Shown here in pieces: positions 19,074-38,086 of a stretch of DNA of 64,000 nt (its first letter is position 1; every line of letters starts with the position of its first letter). The notes below the pieces were generated by a model, which was given only the letters and a program-made list of their open reading frames with translations, did no database searches and was not told where the DNA came from. The DNA comes from Raineyella fluvialis. Lineage in GTDB: Bacteria; Actinomycetota; Actinomycetes; Propionibacteriales; Propionibacteriaceae. The translations under genes were made by a program, and so were the position numbers. The stretch covers positions 558,001-622,000 of the forward strand of contig NZ_CP045725.1 of the NCBI RefSeq assembly GCF_009646095.1, read 5' to 3'.

Positions 19074-20794
19074 ATGCCCCGACTCGTCGACCTCACCGCC
19101 AAGCCCTATGCACTCGATGCCGACCAGATCGGATGGGTCGAGGACACCATCGCCTCGATGACCGACGAGGAGAAGGTCGGCCAGCTCTTCACCAATCTGT
19201 TCTTCTTCGGCGGGGACCCGTTCTCCGGCAACACTCTGAGCAACAAGGAGATCCTGGACCGCTACCACATCGGCGGCGCGCGCTACAACGGCGGCACGTC
19301 CGACCAGGTCCAGCAGCTACTCAACGAGCTGCAGCGCGACTCGAAGATCCCGCTGCTGATCGCGGCCAACTGTGACGCCGGGGGGAACGGCGCCTGCAAG
19401 GACGGCACGTACGTGGCCTCCGGCGCGCAGTGCGAAGCCTCCCGCGACACGGCCGTGGCCCGCGCCGCCGGCTACGTCTCGGGGCGCGAGGAGTCCGCGC
19501 TGGGGTCAACGTGAACTTCGACCCCTGCGTGGACATCCTGTCCAACTGGCGCAACACCATCGTCAACACCCGGGCGTACGGGACGAACGCCGAAGACGTG
19601 ATCACCTACACCTCGGCATACATCGAGGGCCTGAAGCAGTCGGAGGTCATCTGCTGCATCAAGCACTTCCCGGGCGACGGCGACGAGGAGCGCGACCAGC
19701 ACCTGGTGCTGGGCAACAACTCGCTGAGCGTCGACGAATGGGACGCCTCCTACGGGAAGGTCTACCGGCACCACATCGACAACGGCGTGGAGATGTTCAT
19801 GGCCGGCCACATCGCCGTCCCCGCCTACCAGAAGGCCCTCGTGCCCGGTCTGCAGGACAAGGACATCCTGCCCGCCACCCTCGCCCCTGAGCTGGCCACC
19901 GGTCTGCTCAAGGAGAAGCTCGACTTCAACGGCATGCTGATCACCGACGCCTCGCACATGCTCGGCATGACGTCGGCCATGCGGCGCGAGGACTACGTGC
20001 CGGCCGCGATCGCGGCGGGCTGTGACATGTTCCTGTTCTTCAACGACATCGATGAGGACTGGAACTTCATGCTCAAGGGCTACCGCGACGGGGTGATCAC
20101 CGAGGAGCGGATGACCGACGCGCTGCGCCGCATCCTCGGCCTGAAGGCCAAGCTGCGGCTGCACGAGAAGAAGGCGGCCGGCACACTGCTCAAGCAGCCC
20201 GAGGACCTCGCGGTCGTCGGCTGTGCGGAGCACCTGCAGCTGCGCGCCGAGGCCGCCGACAAGGGCATCACCCTGGTCAAGAACACCCTCGACCAGCTCC
20301 CGCTCAACCCGATCGACCACAAGCGGATCAGGCTCTACTACCTGAGCGGCGAGAAGGGCGGCATCATCGACGCCGGCGACGCGACGGTCGAAGCCGTCAA
20401 GGCCGAGCTGGAGTCCCGCGGCTACCAGGTCACCGTCAACGACGGCACCACCCGGATCAAGGGCCCCACGCTGACCTATCGGGCCGAGGTCGACGCAGCG
20501 CTCATCGTCGCCGAGGTGATCGGCTACGGAGCGCAGAACACCTACCGGATCCAGTGGAAGACCGCGATGAGCAACGAGTGCCCGTGGTACGTCCACGAGG
20601 TGCCGACCTTCATGGTGTCGTTCAACTACACCACGCATCTCCACGACGCGACGATGGTGAAGTGCTACGTCAACGCGTACGCCGCCAACGAGGAGACCAT
20701 CCGCCAGACCCTCGACAAGCTCGAGGGGAAGTCGCCATTCAAGGGCACGCCGAACGAGCTGGTCTGGACCGACAAGTGGCAGGCCCGCGTCTGA
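19074..20794 (+). CDS. Glycoside hydrolase family 3 protein, copy 2 (frameshifted here)
   Basis: Paralogue of the GH3 gene at 16285, about 573 residues when repaired, and collinear with it throughout. It has ASMTDEEKVGQLFTNLFFFG, LLIAANCDAGGNGACKDG, KHFPGDGDEERDQHL, the nucleophile region LITDASHMLGMTSAM, and PWYVHEVPTFMVSFNYTTH near the C-terminus. No signal peptide is seen. The frame breaks at GGGG 19502-19505. One added G gives SALGVNVNFDPCVDILSNW. The pair probably arose by tandem duplication around the HAD gene and may have diverged in substrate. It ends 30 bp before rraA. Confidence 0.82.
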
Positions 20795-20824
20795 CCAGCC
20801 CTGAAACCCTTTAGGCTTCGGCTC

Positions 20825-21289
20825 ATGAAGCCGACGCCTGATCTGTACGACGAGTACGGGGACACCCTCGCCAGCTGCTGGCTGCAGTTCCGCCAGTTCG
20901 GGCGGAGAAAGGCCTTCGAGGGCACCGTCACGACCGTCCGCTGCTTCCAGGACAATGTGCTGCTGAAGTCGGTCCTGGGTGAGCCCGGTCGCGGCAGGGT
21001 GCTCGTCGTCGACGGCGGTGGCTCCCTCGAGGCCGCGCTCGTCGGGGACGTCATCGCGGGCCTCGGGGCCGACAACGCATGGGAGGGCGTGATCGTCAAC
21101 GGCGTCGTCCGGGACAGCCCGGCGCTTGCCGAGGTGGACCTCGGCATCAAAGCCCTCGGTACCAACCCTCGCAAGAGCCGCAAGGACGGCATCGGCGAAC
21201 GTGACGTGCCGGTCACCTTCGGGGGCGTCACGTTCGCTCCGGGTGCTCATCTGGTCAGCGACGAGGACGGCATCGTCGTCTTCCGCTGA
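20825..21289 (+). CDS. rraA: RraA family protein
   Basis: A 154-residue protein of the RraA / HMG-aldolase fold. Typical segments are [45 protein letters not shown] and the C-terminal [14 protein letters not shown]. Members are either RNase E regulators or metal-dependent 4-hydroxy-4-methyl-2-oxoglutarate aldolases. The GGGS...GD and NGVVRD stretches hold residues used by the aldolases, so an enzymatic role is possible. The ATG is 30 bp after the second GH3 gene on the same strand. Its relation to that cluster is positional only. Confidence 0.85.
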   Translation: MKPTPDLYDEYGDTLASCWLQFRQFGRRKAFEGTVTTVRCFQDNVLLKSVLGEPGRGRVLVVDGGGSLEAALVGDVIAGLGADNAWEGVIVNGVVRDSPALAEVDLGIKALGTNPRKSRKDGIGERDVPVTFGGVTFAPGAHLVSDEDGIVVFR

Positions 21290-21321
21290 CCGATCACGGT
21301 CAGTCGGCGATCAATCAGCGA

Positions 21322-21798
21322 TCAGTCCGCGATCAGTTCGCGGTCCGGATGCGCCTGCTGCCAGCCGTCGATCGCCCGGGTCCAGTCCTGGCCGTCGAAG
21401 GTCACCACCGAGGCGGGGAACAGCGAGTCCTCCTCGCGCAGCATGTGCTCGTGCAACTCGAGCACCTCGTCGGCGAAGGCCTGGCGGTGGCTGGCGTCGG
21501 TGACGTCCAGGGTGGCGAGGAACGCGGCGAGAGCACGATGTTCCTCGACGAGCGGGCGGATGTAGTCGGCGAAGTCGTCGGGGTAGCGCTCGACCATCAC
21601 CGCGAACAGGCCGCCCTCCTCCCCCTGCCAGTGGTCCTCCAACTCAACCGCCAGCCGGGCGACCTCCTCACGGGCCAGGTCGTACTCCCCCGCGTCCATC
21701 GCCCGCCTCGCGGCGTCGGCCAGATCACGGGAGCTGTTGTGCTCCGCGTAGTAGTCGCGGATCAGCGTCATGTCCTGGCAGCCGCAGTAGTTGCACAT
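21322..21798 (-). CDS. Hemerythrin-domain protein with N-terminal CxxCxC
   Basis: A 158-residue four-helix protein of the hemerythrin HHE family, which binds a di-iron centre and senses or handles O2, NO or iron. His/Glu ligands appear in order: YYAEHNSSR, LEDHWQGEEGGLF, LVEEHRALAAF and ELHEHMLREEDSLFP. The first residues MCNYCGCQ form a Cys cluster not needed for the hemerythrin fold and could bind another metal or be redox active. The gene converges on rraA and lies downstream of the tuf terminator. Confidence 0.85.
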   Translation of the reverse strand: MCNYCGCQDMTLIRDYYAEHNSSRDLADAARRAMDAGEYDLAREEVARLAVELEDHWQGEEGGLFAVMVERYPDDFADYIRPLVEEHRALAAFLATLDVTDASHRQAFADEVLELHEHMLREEDSLFPASVVTFDGQDWTRAIDGWQQAHPDRELIAD

Positions 21799-21864
21799 GC
21801 CGCGATCCTCACACGTCGATTTCTGACGGTCAAGGACGCAGTAATGGCGCGGCCCCCGAACGCC

Positions 21865-21898
21865 AGTAGGCCCGCCCCCTTGCGGGGACGGGCCTACT
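21865..21898 (-). terminator. Hairpin terminator downstream of tuf
   Basis: A long GC-rich inverted repeat: the 15-base arm AGTAGGCCCGCCCCC at 21865-21879 pairs with the arm at 21884-21898, with one mismatch and a four-base loop. It starts about 46 bp beyond the tuf stop and precedes the hemerythrin gene. No long T tract follows on the minus strand. Confidence 0.7.
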
Positions 21899-21944
21899 GT
21901 GCTGCGATCAGCGGTGCCTGATCAGCGCGACGAGTGCGCCAGGA

Positions 21945-23134
<1,190 letters not shown>

Positions 23135-23244
23135 TGGGGCTCCTTCTTGATGGTCGCCTCACTGGTTGCGAGGCGCGCGTTGATTTCTACCGGTCTGACG
23201 ACTTGCCGGGTCCCCGGAGGGTGACCCGGACAAGTTTTCTGCAC

Positions 23245-23300
23245 CGGCGCCGCATAGTCAAACCGCGGATATACTACCCGGTCAATCGTATGCGGCGCCG
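23245..23300. repeat. 12-bp perfect inverted repeat between fusA and tuf
   Basis: CGGCGCCGCATA at 23245-23256 is matched exactly in inverted orientation at 23289-23300, with a 32-base AT-richer spacer containing TTGACC- and TTTGAC-like words. It lies just after the fusA stop and about 110 bp before tuf. It could be a processing or regulatory structure, or a regulator site around an internal tuf promoter. Confidence 0.6.
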
Positions 23301-23317
23301 AACAGGAGCGCAGGCGA

Positions 23318-25417
<2,100 letters not shown>

Positions 25418-25438
25418 GAAGGGTACCTCTCGTCATGT

Positions 25439-25466
25439 GTGCGGTCATCTCCCGGATTGACCGCAC
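25439..25466 (-). other. Perfect 9-bp hairpin in the fusA leader
   Basis: GTGCGGTCA at 25439-25447 pairs perfectly with TGACCGCAC at 25458-25466 around a ten-base loop. It ends about 21 bases before the fusA GTG. The rest of the 243-bp rpsG-fusA gap shows nothing I can name. Confidence 0.45.
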
Positions 25467-25660
25467 GTGGCGGCGCGACCGGTGGTCAGTGAAGTGGTGG
25501 CCGACGCACGTCTCGAGGACGACGCGGCCGGATAGGCGTGCGACACGCGACCCTGCACAGGGTACGACGACGGGCGCCGACGACCCAACCCGCGTGGTAC
25601 GCGAGCGCTGCGTACCTCCGCTGTGGATCATCAGCGCCCGGCGCCGTGAAGCAGGGTGTG

Positions 25661-26131
25661 TCACCAACGGTAATGAGCGAAAGCCTTGTTGGCCTCGGCC
25701 ATCTTGTGGGTGTCCTCGCGACGCTTCACCGAAGCGCCCAGGCCGTTGGAGGCGTCGAGGATCTCGTTCATCAGGCGCTCGGCCATGGTCTTCTCGCGGC
25801 GGTCGCGAGAGAACCCGACGAGCCAGCGCAGCGCGAGGGTGGTGGCACGGGCGGGCTTGACCTCGACCGGGACCTGGTAGGTGGCGCCACCGACACGGCG
25901 GGACTTGACCTCGAGGGCGGGCTTCACATTGTCCAGCGCGCGCTTCAGGGTCTGTACGGGGTCGACGCCGGACTTGGTCCGGGTGCCCTCCAGAGCGGTG
26001 TAGACGATGTTCTGCGCGACGGACTTCTTGCCGTCGACGAGCACCTTGCTGACCAGCTGGCTCACCAGGGGCGAGCCGTAGACCGGATCGGCGGGCATGG
26101 GGCGACGGGGCGCGGGACCCTTACGAGGCAT
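25661..26131 (-). CDS. rpsG: 30S ribosomal protein S7
   Basis: S7 organises the 3' domain of 16S rRNA. 156 residues. The start [20 protein letters not shown] is typical of actinobacteria, and [30 protein letters not shown] and FAHYRW at the C-terminus are family signatures. Its ATG shares one base with the rpsL stop (TAATG), so the two are translationally coupled. Confidence 0.97.
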   Translation of the reverse strand: MPRKGPAPRRPMPADPVYGSPLVSQLVSKVLVDGKKSVAQNIVYTALEGTRTKSGVDPVQTLKRALDNVKPALEVKSRRVGGATYQVPVEVKPARATTLALRWLVGFSRDRREKTMAERLMNEILDASNGLGASVKRREDTHKMAEANKAFAHYRW

Positions 26132-26501
26132 TACTTCTCCTTCTTCGCACCGTAGCGGCTGCGGGCCTGCTTACGGTTCTTGACGCCCTGGGTGTCCAGC
26201 GAGCCGCGGATGATCTTGTAGCGAACGCCCGGGAGGTCCTTCACACGACCGCCACGCACGAGCACCATCGAGTGCTCCTGGAGGTTGTGGCCGACACCCG
26301 GGATGTACGCCGTCACCTCGACGCCGCTGGAGAGGCGCACACGGGCGACCTTCCGCAGGGCCGAGTTCGGCTTCTTCGGGTGGTGGTGTAGACGCGGGTG
26401 CAGACGCCACGACGCTGCGGAGAGCCCTTGAGGGCAGGCGTCTTGCTCTTCGTCGCCTTGTCGGTCCGGCCCTTGCGGACCAGCTGCTGGATAGTTGGCA
26501 C
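26131..26501 (-). CDS. rpsL: 30S ribosomal protein S12 (one frameshift in this sequence)
   Basis: S12 sits at the decoding centre. 123 residues when repaired. The N-terminal half reads [20 protein letters not shown], up to [12 protein letters not shown]. The C-terminal half begins at the equivalent of [11 protein letters not shown] and includes [20 protein letters not shown]. The frame breaks at GGG 26378-26380. One added base gives [13 protein letters not shown], the universal S12 sequence. The lysines of TPKKPN and GRVKDLP are the streptomycin-sensitive wild-type residues. The GTG start at 26501 follows AAAGAGA. The gene is essential, so this is a sequence error. Confidence 0.93.
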
Positions 26502-26845
26502 CGGCTGGTATCTCTTTCCGTTGTCGGGCTCACCCGAAGCCCGGGCCCGCCCTGTGTCGTACGACCCCTGTGCGGGGGTCTGGATGACTCCTCTGCTGCG
26601 ATCCCCTGCCCGGGAGAGCACGACCCGCGCGGGGTGGAAACCCACACGCGACGTCGGCTCCTGGAAGCGGGACGACCGCGGATCGCGGCTCTGCCAAGGG
26701 TGTTCCGGAGGGCCTACGGCGGCCGACACCGCGTACGACGCGATGCGGCTCCTCGCCGGGGTTCTTCCTCGATCGGCCTAGGTTCGGCCGACCACCTCAT
26801 GTGCGGGCGCTGCGACTGGTCCGGTCATGCCGGACACAGGTACCA
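26502..26845 (-). other. Long leader between the rpsL promoter and rpsL
   Basis: About 340 bases separate the predicted promoter (26846-26874) from the rpsL start. No plausible gene is encoded: open frames on both strands lack recognisable motifs. The region may fold into a regulatory leader, but I cannot assign a known one. Confidence 0.4.
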
Positions 26846-26874
26846 AGGTTACCGACTTCTACGGCTCTGGTCAA
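26846..26874 (-). promoter_or_regulatory. Predicted housekeeping promoter of rpsL-rpsG-fusA-tuf
   Basis: On the minus strand, -35 TTGACC (26874-26869) and -10 TAACCT (26851-26846) are separated by exactly 17 bases. It lies between the rpoC terminator and rpsL, in the right orientation. Transcription would start near 26839. Confidence 0.65.
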
Positions 26875-26910
26875 AACGTGTGTGCCGGTGCCCCTCAGCT
26901 TACCGGAAAC

Positions 26911-26946
26911 GCCGTGGGGGCGCCCCTTTCAGGGCACCCCCACGGC
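26911..26946 (-). terminator. Terminator hairpin downstream of rpoC
   Basis: Arms GCCGTGGGGGCGCCC (26911-26925) and GGGCACCCCCACGGC (26932-26946) pair along 15 positions with one G-T-type mismatch and a six-base loop. They begin 30 bp after the rpoC stop. A short T3 run follows. Confidence 0.75.
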
Positions 26947-26975
26947 GTTGTACTGCGTGACGCTTCAGCAGCGGA

Positions 26976-30833
<3,858 letters not shown>

Positions 30834-30904
30834 GATGTATCTCTTCCTCCCGCCTCGTCAGACGGGCTGATAGTCCTGAAAGAGTTGCTGGTGGGTGAGG
30901 GAAG

Positions 30905-34399
<3,495 letters not shown>

Positions 34400-34544
34400 C
34401 AGTTTGGTCCTTCCAGAACTGGCAGGCGATGTGGTGCCAGTGCCACGCAACCAGGGACAGCGCCGCCCACACACACTCCCTCGTGAACAGGGGAAGGTGC
34501 GGGGAAGGCTCTCTATGGCGGCAGGCGACAACAGGCAAACGCCG

Positions 34545-34573
34545 ACACTACCCGCACATGCGGAAAAACGCAA
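34545..34573 (-). promoter_or_regulatory. Predicted rpoBC promoter
   Basis: Minus-strand -35 TTGCGT (34573-34568) and -10 TAGTGT (34550-34545) are 17 bases apart, giving a start near 34538 and a leader of about 140 bases. It is the best pair in the 437-bp gap between rpoB and bioB. Confidence 0.5.
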
Positions 34574-34701
34574 ACGCAAAAGCATAGCTCATGCTCGGTG
34601 CGTCGCCCAGACTACCCTCCAGCGTGTCGGCCTGCCAGCCGGACCAGAATGAACACCGGGCAACGCCTGAGGGACGACCCGCACAGCAGTCGCGCGGCCG
34701 G

Positions 34702-34734
34702 CCCCCGTACGACCCCTAGGGGGCCGTACGGGGG
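34702..34734 (-). terminator. Terminator hairpin downstream of bioB
   Basis: CCCCCGTACG (34702-34711) pairs with CGTACGGGGG (34725-34734), and an inner CCCC/GGGG stem extends it, leaving a TA loop. It lies about 100 bp beyond the bioB stop and upstream of the rpoB promoter, so it would insulate the two units. Confidence 0.6.
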
Positions 34735-34836
34735 TCATGCTACGCCACCGGGCGACGCCGGGGACAGTCGATCATCGCTGCCGGACGCGTCACGGACCTG
34801 CTCGGGCCCGACTCGGAGCTGGCCTCGGCCACGGCC

Positions 34837-35940
34837 TCAGGCGTTGGGCGCGAGGTCGGTGCCGGCACCGCGGCGGCGGACCGTCGGGGCCGCCGCGGGC
34901 GCGACGTAGGCGGGGTCATCCTCCGCCCCGACCGGCACGAACCCGGCGTCGGCGATCATCTGCAGGTCGGCGGCGCCGGCCTGCCCCTCGGACGTCAGGT
35001 AGTCACCGAGGAAGATGGAGTTCGCCACCTCCAGGCCGAGCGGCTGGAGCGAGCGCAGATTGTCCTCGCGCCCGCCGGCGATCCGGACCTCCGTGTCCGG
35101 GTTGACGAAGCGGACCATGGCCAGGATCCGCAGGCAGTCCAGCGGCGTGAGGGCATGCGTCCCCGCCAGCGGCGTGCCCTCGAAGGGCATCAGGAAGTTG
35201 ACCGGGACCGAGTCGGCATCCATCGCCCGCAGCGCGAACGCGACATCGACGAGCTCCTCAGGGGTCTCCCCCATCCCCGCGATCAGCCCCGAGCAGGGCG
35301 AGAGGCCGGCCTGGCGCGCCTTGCGGACGGTGTCCGCCCGGTCCTCGTACGTGTGGGTGGAGCAGATGTCGTCGTAGTGCGACTCCGCAGTGTTGAGGTT
35401 GTGGTTGTACGCATCGGTGCCGGCGGCCGCGAGCTTCTCGGCCTGGCCATCCTTGAGCAGGCCGAGGCAGGCACAGATCTCGAGGTCGGGATCCTCCTCC
35501 TTCAGGCCGTCGATGATGGCGCTGACGCGGTCGATGTCGCGGTTGGAGGGGCCCCGGCCGGAAGAGACCAGGCACACCCGGCGAGCGCCGGCATCCATGC
35601 CCGTCCTCGCCACCGCGACCGCCTCCTGTGTCGACAACCAGGAGTACGTCAGCACGTCCGCCTCGGAGCCCAGTCGCTGCGAGCAGTAGCCGCAATCCTC
35701 CGCACACAGGCCGGACTTGAGGTTGACCAGGTAGTTGAGCTTGACCGAGTTGCCGAACCAGTGCCGGCGCAGCCGCCCGGCGGCCTGGACAAGCCCCAGC
35801 ACATCGCCGTCGGGAGTGCCGAGCAGAGCCAACGCCTCGCCCCTGGTGACCTTCCCTCCGGCGAGAATCCGGTCGGCGAGTGCCACCAGGTCGACGGTGT
35901 CGACGGTGCGCGCGGGCGTGAGCGTGTCCTGGGGTGCCAT
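34837..35940 (-). CDS. bioB: Biotin synthase BioB
   Basis: Radical-SAM enzyme that inserts sulfur into dethiobiotin. 367 residues. The radical-SAM motif C79-x3-C83-x2-C86 is in [58 protein letters not shown] and [11 protein letters not shown] hold further cluster and substrate residues, including the Arg ligand of the [2Fe-2S] cluster. The C-terminus has a Pro/Ala/Arg tail, common in actinobacteria. It is divergent from a TetR regulator across a 151-bp gap containing a perfect palindrome. No other biotin gene is nearby. Confidence 0.96.
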   Translation of the reverse strand: MAPQDTLTPARTVDTVDLVALADRILAGGKVTRGEALALLGTPDGDVLGLVQAAGRLRRHWFGNSVKLNYLVNLKSGLCAEDCGYCSQRLGSEADVLTYSWLSTQEAVAVARTGMDAGARRVCLVSSGRGPSNRDIDRVSAIIDGLKEEDPDLEICACLGLLKDGQAEKLAAAGTDAYNHNLNTAESHYDDICSTHTYEDRADTVRKARQAGLSPCSGLIAGMGETPEELVDVAFALRAMDADSVPVNFLMPFEGTPLAGTHALTPLDCLRILAMVRFVNPDTEVRIAGGREDNLRSLQPLGLEVANSIFLGDYLTSEGQAGAADLQMIADAGFVPVGAEDDPAYVAPAAAPTVRRRGAGTDLAPNA

Positions 35941-35970
35941 GGGATCTCCTCGTACGACAATGTCTCGACT

Positions 35971-35983
35971 TGAACGGCGTTCA
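35971..35983. promoter_or_regulatory. Candidate BioQ operator in the bioB-TetR gap
   Basis: TGAACGGCGTTCA is a perfect TGAAC-N3-GTTCA palindrome. It lies about 31 bases upstream of the bioB start and next to a minus-strand TATAGT that could be the bioB -10. A further half site GTTCA lies at 35993-35997. BioQ sites in corynebacteria and mycobacteria are reported as TGAAC-N3-GTTAC-like. The match and position support autoregulation plus bioB repression. Confidence 0.6.
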
Positions 35984-36091
35984 CTATACGGTGTTCAACT
36001 CGGGATCACTGCCGGGTTCACGAACGGGACGGATAGTCTCGTGGGGCGGCCCGCTCGGGCAGCGGTGGAAGCAGCCGGATGAGGAGGATCC

Positions 36092-36649
36092 ATGGCACTG
36101 AGCCGGGCGGACGTGCTGGCCAAAGCCCTCGAGATCCTCGACACGTACGGCTTGGCCGACCTGACGATGCGTCGACTCGCGACCGCTCTCGCGGTGCAAC
36201 CCGGGGCCCTTTACTGGCACTACGCGAACAAGCAGGAACTGCTCGCGGCGGTGACGGACAGCATCCTCGCCGAGGTCCCCGACCCCGGTCCCGATGCCGC
36301 CTGGAACGATGCGCTGCCTACGTGGGCACTGTCGCTGCGTTCTGTCCTGCTGGCCCACCGGGACGGTGCAGAGCTCACCTCATCGGCCGTAGCCCTGAGC
36401 CTCGGCACCCTCCGACCCCAGGAGCCACTCGTCCGGCTCCTGTCATCGGCCGGGGTGCCGCCCGCGGACGCCGAGGCCATCGCGGAAACGGCCCTGCACC
36501 TGACCCTGGGGCTGGCCCTGGACGAGCAGTCACGAGCCCAAGCGGTAGCACTGGGCGTGATCGGCGGGGATGCGCCCGACGACCAGGACCGGTTGGCGTT
36601 GGGCATCGACCTGGTGGCTCGTGGGGTATCGGCGCGTTTCGGCATCTGA
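36092..36649 (+). CDS. TetR/AcrR-family regulator, candidate BioQ
   Basis: A 185-residue repressor with an N-terminal TetR helix-turn-helix (LTMRRLATALAVQPGALYWHY, residues ~28-48, then ANKQELL) and an all-helical ligand domain. The HTH wording and the size resemble BioQ, the biotin regulator of actinobacteria. It faces bioB across a palindromic operator, the arrangement known for BioQ in mycobacteria. GGAGGATC precedes its ATG. The alternative is an unrelated TetR regulator that merely neighbours bioB. I consider BioQ likely but unproven. Confidence 0.75.
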   Translation: MALSRADVLAKALEILDTYGLADLTMRRLATALAVQPGALYWHYANKQELLAAVTDSILAEVPDPGPDAAWNDALPTWALSLRSVLLAHRDGAELTSSAVALSLGTLRPQEPLVRLLSSAGVPPADAEAIAETALHLTLGLALDEQSRAQAVALGVIGGDAPDDQDRLALGIDLVARGVSARFGI

Positions 36650-36665
36650 GGCGCCGGACCCGCGC

Positions 36666-37660
36666 TCATGACGCGCGGCCAAGGGCGGCCTGCTCGTACT
36701 TCGCCCGCATCCTTCCCCGCGCCAGGGCGTGCCGGATGTGTGCCGCCAAGGCCTCGGGGTCGTCGAGATCTGCCCATCCCCACCGCACCATCTCCCAGCC
36801 CAGTCCTCGGATGGCATCCTCGCGCCGCTTCTCCTCGTAGACGATCCGTCCGGGATCGACGTCCCTCGTCGAGGCACCTCGGCGGTACTTGAGCGCTCCG
36901 TCGAACTCCCCCACCGTACGATCCTGCGGCCAGGCCATGTCCGTCCGCGCCACGAACTCCCCCGCCGGTGTCCTGATCTCGTACTGCAGGACCGGTTCCG
37001 GGATCCCCATCTCCTTCAGAACCGCACGGCTGACGGACTCGCCGCCCGATTCGGCCAGCGGCGAGGCGTACGCGGTCACCGCGCGGGCGACGGCGACCTG
37101 GTGGCGGCCCTTCTGGGCCAGCAGCGCGGAGTCCAGCTGCGCCAGGTGCTCGCGTCGACACGGCTCGGTGATGAGACTCCGCAGCGCACTGTCCGCGACC
37201 GCCAGGCCGGACCGGAAGCCCAGCAGCCTTGCGCAGTCCACCACGGTCCAGGCCAAGGAGGTGAGCCACAGGCCCTCGACCTCGACGATGTGTTGCGGGG
37301 GACAAGCGCCGTGTGACTGACCAGCCGCCGGCGCCGGCTGGCACCGCCCGAGGCCCGCGTCACGTGGATGCCCTCGCCCAGCTCCCTCCACGGCACCTCG
37401 AGGCCGTGCCACACGGCGGCCGAGATGTGGCTGATCAGGGTGCCGGCCGCCAGTTGATCGCGCGTCGCCTCGATCCTCAACCGGTGCTTCACAGCGGGAT
37501 CGTCGGGCAGGCTCGTCACATAGAGGCCCCGTCGCAGGCGGATGAGCGAGCCAGCACGCACACGCCGCGTGATCTCCTGCACGGTCAGGCCCTGCGCCGT
37601 GAGTTCGGCGGTCGACACCAGGCGGGCGGGAGACGCCTCGTGAGGTTCCATGGTCTTCAC
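36666..37660 (-). CDS. AbiEi-antitoxin-like / DUF559 nuclease-like protein (frameshifted here)
   Basis: About 331 residues when repaired. The N-terminal part (LVSTAELTAQGLTVQEITRR, then AGSLIRLRRGLYVT) resembles the winged-helix domain of type IV antitoxins (AbiEi). The C-terminal part has TVGEFDGALKYRRG and ends with a Trp-rich strand and an Arg/Lys tail, as in DUF559 proteins of the Vsr/restriction-endonuclease fold. The frame breaks at GGGGG 37297-37301. One added base gives SHTALVPPQHIVEVEGL. No AbiEii-type toxin gene is beside it. The start (37660 or ATG 37651) is uncertain. Such proteins are common in actinobacteria and of unproven function. Confidence 0.7.
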
Positions 37661-38005
37661 GCCACCAGTGAAGCCGCCGCGGGGCGCACCGGGACACCGG
37701 ACAACGAACCGGCCAACACCACCCGCGGAACGGACAACACCAGCTGGTCGGGGTCGGGGGGCGACTGAGCACGCGGGCCGACGATTCCCAGCCTCTGCTT
37801 CAGATCCAAGGCTCGCCGACGATTCTCAGCCTGGCCGACCTTGCGCACTGGGTGCAACGTCGGCGAGCTTCGGAAACGTCGGCCAACCTCAGAACCATCG
37901 GCCGCCTTCCGCCCGGCCCCAACCTCCACGCCGGCCCCCGTCCCGGTCCCAGGCCAGCCGTCGCCCATCACGCAGCAGGCGTAGACCGGCCACCACCCCA
38001 CAACG
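37661..38005. other. Gene-free stretch with short repeats
   Basis: No credible gene. GCCGACGATTCCCAGCCT (37777-37794) recurs with one change at 37815-37832. GCTCGCCGACG (37811-37821) is inverted exactly at 37858-37868. The function is unknown. Confidence 0.4.
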
Positions 38006-38043
38006 CCCGAGGGGCGGGCCCCTGGTGGGACCCGCCCCTCGGG
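38006..38043 (-). terminator. Terminator hairpin downstream of rplL (distal)
   Basis: CCCGAGGGGCGGG (38006-38018) pairs perfectly with CCCGCCCCTCGGG (38031-38043) around a 12-base loop. It is the second of two hairpins after rplL. Confidence 0.7.
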
Positions 38044-38056
38044 ACGGATGTCAGCT

Positions 38057-38080
38057 CCTCGGGACCCGCGGGTCCCGAGG
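38057..38080 (-). terminator. Hairpin immediately after rplL (proximal)
   Basis: CCTCGGGACCC (38057-38067) pairs perfectly with GGGTCCCGAGG (38070-38080), leaving only two loop bases, so the real loop must open some pairs. It begins 6 bp beyond the rplL stop. Confidence 0.5.
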
Positions 38081-38086
38081 CCGTAC

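Noticed and set aside
16285-20794. Decaying pseudogene cluster (GH3-HAD-GH3)
   Set aside because: Each gene has only one break, at a G run, and conserved residues continue on both sides. The defect matches the error pattern seen in essential genes.
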